Positions 59,045 to 64,000 of a stretch of DNA of 64,000 nucleotides are shown one piece after another (within the stretch, counting starts at the first letter, position 1; each line of letters opens with the position of its first letter). Where the stretch lies: the NCBI RefSeq assembly GCF_001649575.2, contig NC_051434.1, positions 8,636,308-8,700,307 on the forward strand. Direction: 5' to 3'. The translations under genes were made by a program, and so were the position numbers. The notes beneath the pieces are model-generated. The model did no database searches and was not told where the DNA came from. It worked only from the letters and a program-made list of their open reading frames with translations. The DNA comes from Kryptolebias marmoratus (lineage: Eukaryota > Chordata > Actinopteri > Cyprinodontiformes > Rivulidae).

Positions 59045-59165
59045 AACCATGGATCATTACTACCAAATCTACTTTGGCCTTGGCCCTGCTCAGACTAACC
59101 ATGTCAGTCTGGTCAGAAATAAACTCTTTTTGCTAATAGAACCATCACTTTTTCACAAACTTTTA
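59045..59165 (-). repeat. Interspersed family B, partial copy (reverse)
   Basis: AAATCTACTTTGGCCTTGGC, CCTGCTCAGACTAACC, GTCTGGTCAGAAATAAACTC and CACTTTTTCACAAAC are the reverse complement of the family B middle blocks. It faces the forward copy at 58,300. Confidence 0.55.
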
Positions 59166-60102
59166 TTTGAACACATTATTTCAATTGGTGGCACTTTGGA
59201 TCATTTGAGATAATGTTTGAAACGACCAAGAGAAGAAGTCTGTCAAAAAAAAAAAAACATTTGGAAGTGTAGTTATTTTATATTGAGGCCATTTTGTGTT
59301 AGGAAATAAAAAAAAATATTGTCTTTAAAAACTGTCCTTCATAGTCTCTAGCCAGTGTAATGCAAGTTAAGCTGTTGATATCCATAAAACATGCAGGCAT
59401 TTTTAACGAATACAAATGTTTAACATAATTTGTGTCAGTGTAGGTGTGAGAAAACATCACAGTGGAGCCCAGTGCCTGAAGGGACCTATTAGTAGACAGC
59501 AACAGTAGTTTCTTTTTCTCTCTCTCTCTCTCCAGTAATTATTACTCAGTTTATGAAAATGCAATTATCTCAATGTTTATTTAGAGATTGTTAAAAAAAT
59601 AAAAAAAATAAATAACAGGTCTCCAAAACCCCCCACCATTGCTCCAGCAGCCAGATAAATTAGCTATGAACCCAAGTCGACTCACCACTGTCAGACGGTA
59701 CAATCTCAACCCCTCAGCTTTCCAGCAGTCATATTAGCATAATTTATACATAGAGGTTCATGTATTTTTGAACCATAAGAAGTGCTGGAATTGGTTTGGT
59801 TAATCTTTTAAGAGGCATCATGTAACAAAACATGATCATTTTTTTTTCCCTTGTCATAAAAAATGCACAATCGTGGCGCACATGGCAGCCGGAAGACACA
59901 GAGAGGAAATGAGAGAGCGGCGGCGGGTGTTTATGGATGTTAGTATGTGTTTAGGCCCGGTGTGTGATGACAGTTTTGCCCCTGCTCTCCTAACCCCACA
60001 GAAACAAGGCTGTCAACAGACATCACAAACACCATGCCATCAAAACACCCAATCTCCTCAGCTTCTCACCTCATGCTCTTATGCTTATAAGAATAGTTAT
60101 CA
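59166..60102. other. Probable intron 1, no element recognised
   Basis: No exon supported. A GC-richer patch lies at 59,870-60,000. The 143-codon frame starting at 59,873 runs into the family A copy and is not credible as a gene. Confidence 0.45.
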
Positions 60103-60440
60103 CAGTATGCAAAAAGGCAAAGGAGGAGTGATAATGTTTTTTTCGCCTGTGTTTATGTGTCTATCTGTTACCAAAATATTGTGCGAAACAGATAATTTGA
60201 TGAAACTCTCTGACAGTTGTGATTGGATGTACATCTACAAGTCTTTAACCTTTGAAGTTAACCTGATTAAAGATGGCTGCCACAACCAACTGGCCTTTAA
60301 ATAAAGGCTATAATTCAGTCAATTTTACAGACATTGAGCTAAAATTTAGTGTTATTGTAGCTGAGAGCCATTCATAGCACATACTTTACGTGCCACTCAT
60401 TGCACAAGCTCTTTGCTAAAAACTTTAATATTACTGTTGG
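60103..60440 (-). repeat. Interspersed family A, first unit of a head-to-tail pair (reverse)
   Basis: GCAAAAAGGCAAAGGAGGAG, GTTACCAAAATATTGTGCG, AAAGATGGCTGCCACAACC, CAGTCAATTTTACAGACATT and GCTGAGAGCCATTCATAGC occur in reverse family order. It breaks off after GCCACTCATTGCACAAGC. Confidence 0.75.
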
Positions 60441-60444
60441 AGTC

Positions 60445-60861
60445 TACCCTGTTTGTCTGTTTGCAAAATATCTTATAAACCACTGGACAACTCCTATTGA
60501 AACCTTGAGAAAAATCATTGAATTTGCATCTACAACCATTAACATTCAAACTTAATCCAATCCAGAATGGTCACCATAACAATTAACATTAACTAACAGA
60601 AAAAACAAAAAAAACATCAGTCAGTTTTACAAATATTGTGCTAAAATTTGATGTGGTAGTAGCTGAGCATCATTGAAAATGCATATGTTGATCAAGGCAT
60701 CTCATAATATTGCATGAGACTGCGTATCACATTATTTTTAAAGTCTGACAAAAAGAGCCATAACTCAGTCATGTTTTTATTATTATTTTAGTTTGAAACT
60801 CTGGCACAAGAGGTGGCGGGTAATATGCAACCTTTCAATGAATGCTAGGCCTTTAATTTAT
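60445..60861 (-). repeat. Interspersed family A, second unit (reverse)
   Basis: It restarts at GTTTGTCTGTTTGCAAAATA, then has AAACCACTGGACAACTCC, the core variant CAGAATGGTCACCATAAC, GTAGTAGCTGAGCATC and CTCATAATATTGCATGAGAC. It ends with CTCTGGCACAAGAGGTGGCG and CCTTTCAATGAATGCTAGGC, with TTTAATTTATT. Confidence 0.75.
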
Positions 60862-62124
60862 TGACAGTATTACAGCTATTACACCATTTTGTTCTCTGTA
60901 CTTAAATGCCTTTATAACAATATTGATGAACGTTTCTGTACAAGCGATGATTTGCATCATCATTATTATATTTATAAGACTGTATTAATGGTTAATCATT
61001 AAGTTGCATTTGCATAAGCAGCTTCACTTTTTCCTGTTGTCTTATTCATGTCTGGGAGCTCTGCAGGTGATGCATTCCTTCCTGTATAATGATGTATTTC
61101 CTCTCTGAGTTTTGCGCCTTGGGAGCCTTTTTGTATTGTTGTTCAGTCTGTCTATGCACGTGCGCGTGTCTTTTTGTGCCGAAGACGCTTCTTTATTTGT
61201 GTGCATGTGTGTGTGTGCCTGTCGGATTTATTCCCAGAGAAGACTCATTCCCCCAGCAGGCCCTGTCAGGCTGTTTCTGGGCGCACTCAGTTCACAGCTG
61301 GAGGCAACTGCTGTCACCTGCTTACCTAACATCTCTCCTCTCCTCACCTCTTATTCTCCTTACTTCACTTTCCCCAATTTTTATTACTTACTGTTATGTC
61401 TGTCACAACAAAAATGATTTATTCATCCACACATAATACTCTAAATCTTTTGTAGGACTGCTTTTTTTAAACAAAACAAGTAAGCTGAAAGAAAACGGGT
61501 CTTTTATAGTTGGCAGAAAAATTTCTCTAAAGAGACTGCAAAGCAAACAATTGCACTGGAAGGCTAAAAGTCCTTTTTTTCCAGCAGTATTCAGTGCAAG
61601 TCCTCCTAAAAAAGCTATTTTGAAAAGCTGTCATGCTTCAGTGGCTCCCAGCATGCCCCAATAAAGGAGGATGCCTCCACAGGCCAGACAGGAATGGTAA
61701 CCAAAAAAGCTGTAATTGATGTTAAACACTCTTTAGATTTAGAAGAAACTAACACACATTACCTGTTAACAAATGTGTAGAGAATTCATATTGTTATATT
61801 CCAAAATTTGTCCAAAAGTTGTTTTTGTCTGATCCGTGGGGAAGTGAAGCTCACAAGCAAAGAACCCATGCTTTACGCACTCCCTTTGTCTAGCTTGCAG
61901 CAACAGAAGAACTCAGCAGGGTGTTGCTGTGGACAACATTAAACGTTTTAATCTTTGACCTCGACCGTCTGTTTCTCTCACACCCCGACCCATTTCTGCT
62001 TACTTTCTCTCACACTGTCACCCCCACCTCTCTCACTCAGGGTCACTGAGTCAGTCAGACAGCAGATGCTTCACTGCATGACTACAACCATATACATGGA
62101 GTATTGCAAGGATTTCAAGAATTT
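60862..62124. other. Probable intron 1, no element recognised
   Basis: No exon or known repeat. Frames at 61,089-61,436 are in TG- and CT-rich DNA. Confidence 0.5.
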
Positions 62125-62540
62125 AAAAAAAAATGGGGTGGTGGTTCCCTTTTCTTAAGAAGATAGACTGGTGGGTGTGTTCCAATTAAACCCAATGCCT
62201 CCCTGGTATAGACCTATTCAAGGTTGCTGAGGAAGAGAGTCCGGTTGATTGTTGAACCTCAGATTTAGGAGGAACCATGCGGGTTCCGTCCCAGCCATGG
62301 AACACTGGACCAGCTCTTTACCCTCGCTAGGGTCCTCGAGGGGGCATGGGAGTTTGCCCAACCAGTCTACATGTGTTTTGTGGACTTGGAGAAGACACTG
62401 GACTGTGTTCCTTGGGGTATCCTGTGGGGGGTGCTCCATGAGTATGGGATTGGGGGTCCGTTACTAGGCCATTTAGTCCCTATACAAACGGTGCAAGCAG
62501 TGAAGCGGAGCTCTTCAGGGTGAGAGTTGGACTTGCCAAT
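62125..62540 (+). mobile_element. Rex3-like RTE fragment: reverse transcriptase fingers/palm
   Basis: The + strand reads LDQLFTLARVLEGAWEFAQP, then VYMCFVDLEKTLDCVPWGIL and WGVLHEYGIGG. This is RT motif A (F.D...AFD in active copies; here FVDLEKTLD, so the first catalytic Asp is kept while the usual AFD is changed) and the block after it. Upstream, in shifted frames, are remnants of the VCSNYRGITLL..PGK block (GTGTGTTCCAATTAAACCCA) and of the QEEQCGFRPGRGT block. Frameshifts, and truncation at both ends, make it dead. Confidence 0.8.
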
Positions 62541-64000
62541 TCTACCACAATATTACTATGGTAGATCACAAAAAACACCTTTGCAAACCAAAAAATAAAA
62601 ATAAAAAACAAGGCCAAAACCTTACATTTGAATTCTGAACTTTGCAAAATGATGTCTTCACTTTGTCACAGCAGTCTGCGGGAGGTAATTTAGGGGATAT
62701 CTCTTCACAAACAAAAGAAGCAAAAGGCGAGTGACTAGACTGGTGAATGTCCAAATGCCCAGTACAGGACGAGTTGAAATGAGTTTCTGAGATCAAAAGA
62801 AACAGAACGATAAAAGGATAAAAGGGATTGAAAGATAAAAGGAACTGAGTCACTGGATCAGCCACGCGCCTTTTATAGAACAGAAGTCAACAGAATTAAA
62901 ATCCATCCAGTCACTAGGAGCACTGGATTCCACATGAGTCATGAAGGTCACTGTGTTCAAAAGATGTTTCTCTCGACTTCACACAATTGATCAGGTTCAC
63001 TTTCTACAAAAAATATTTTTTCTGGCACTTCACAGAAAGTCATCAAAGCTAGGATCCTACAAAGGATCTCTCCTTGCTATTCTCTGTGGTAAAAAAAAAG
63101 GTAGTCCTGTACAGTTTTCCTCTTTTTCCCTTTCTGCTATTTTCTCTTTTTTATTTTAAATTCTGAGGATGGGGTAAACAAAGATGTTGTTAGACTTAAG
63201 AATTTTCTACTATTAACTATTCATGACTTGCACAAAAAAAAAAAAAGAAAATCAGGAGAAACTAGATAAATTTGCATTTTCTATGAAAATTAAACAGGTA
63301 AATATCTGTAGGTTTTGGTCAAGTTTACAGTATCAGCTGTAACAATATAGCTGTTTGTTTACAAACTGAAAAAAAGCTTTTTTAATTGTTGCTGGTATTT
63401 ACATTTTTGGACTTAAAAAAATAACTAATTTTATGTACATTTATTGCCAACCTTACATCACTTAAAACCTGTGATGTTAGACAAGTCTCCTATGAATTAT
63501 TTTGCTTAAGGGTTGTTTCCAATTTACAATCCAGAAACTTTAAAAAAAAAAAAAAACTGAACGTTTTAATCTACCAGACGGCAGTAATGAGTAATAACTC
63601 AATCAATCCAGTACAGTCGTACAGTTCATGACAATGTGTGGGTGGTGTTTATTTGATAAACTTTACTGATTTATGATAATGAATTTTGATTGCCTTTTTT
63701 GATAACTGATAACTAAATAGTTTACATGGGAGTGATGTTAATTTACCAATTATCTATAGTAATATTGACATAGCAATATGTTTTATTTCCACTGTAAGTT
63801 AATTGCAGATCCTTAGTGCAGTCTATATGGAGTACTTGGAGGCAGAATTTGACATTTAATGTCAAACATGATTATATGTTGCCTGCAGACAGGAAGCATG
63901 CAGGCTGACTAGTTTGTTCAAATGCTAATGCAATTAAATATAAATTTAATCAATTTTCAACGTTTTAGGAAACTCTGAGAAAAGGTTAAACACTGAGTTC
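62541..64000. other. Probable intron 1, no element recognised
   Basis: AT-rich with A-tracts (63,233-63,245 and 63,541-63,555). No exon, splice-flanked frame or known repeat seen up to the window edge. Confidence 0.5.

Noticed and set aside
59873..60304. 143-codon open frame starting with MAHMAAGR
   Set aside because: More than a third of it lies inside a decayed family A copy; no domain; probably chance.
62249..62467. Open frames of 72-73 codons on both strands
   Set aside because: They are shadows of the Rex3-like reverse-transcriptase reading frame, which lies in another frame on the + strand.
1..64000. Host tRNA, rRNA and microRNA genes; endogenous retrovirus LTRs
   Set aside because: No cloverleaf with proper A and B boxes besides the SINE head, no rRNA-like sequence, and no paired LTRs or retroviral motifs were seen by eye.

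Overview
The window looks like nuclear DNA of a ray-finned (teleost) fish, probably a percomorph. It is AT-rich, gene-poor and CpG-depleted, with many dinucleotide microsatellites. It carries mobile elements typical of fish: five pieces of a Rex3-like RTE LINE, three Tc1-family relics, a tRNA-headed SINE and several short interspersed families. No species is claimed. There is no operon, CRISPR, rRNA or bacterial-style coding density, and nearly all open frames are chance frames in non-coding DNA.

One host gene start is convincing. A CpG-dense, purine-rich block at about 44.6-45.8 kb (promoter and 5' UTR, interrupted by a 63-base assembly gap) leads into a first coding exon on the + strand at 45,663-45,816. 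The exon encodes a basic, Met-rich N-terminus, then a signal peptide, and ends in a phase-1 splice donor at 45,817. The gene is therefore a secreted or type I membrane protein. It cannot be named from this exon alone. No second coding exon is recognisable, so the right 18 kb is probably the start of a very large first intron.

Layout. 1-112: 3' end of a Rex3-like LINE. 113-32,400: non-coding DNA with scattered copies of family A (about 0.2-0.46 kb per unit), family B, microsatellites, and two pieces of other LINEs. 32.4-36.5 kb: a dense cluster of decayed Rex3-like and Tc1 pieces. 36.5-44.3 kb: more non-coding DNA with a SINE, a long pyrimidine-rich tract, a family A dimer, and a Rex3/family A pair ending about 350 bp upstream of the CpG block. 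45.8-64 kb: probable intron 1, with a diverged tandem repeat (about 46.6-47.6 kb), possible conserved non-coding blocks, a complete-ended but internally deleted Tc1 element (53.4-54.6 kb), a duplicated block around a single N (55.2-55.7 kb, probably an assembly artefact), a long inverted-repeat element (56.2-56.9 kb), a family A dimer and a Rex3 reverse-transcriptase fragment.

I found no clearly new multi-gene system. The most unusual material is family A (about 14 units, roughly 7% of the window, often in head-to-tail pairs), the inverted-repeat element with a solo relative elsewhere, and the tandem repeat near the start of intron 1.
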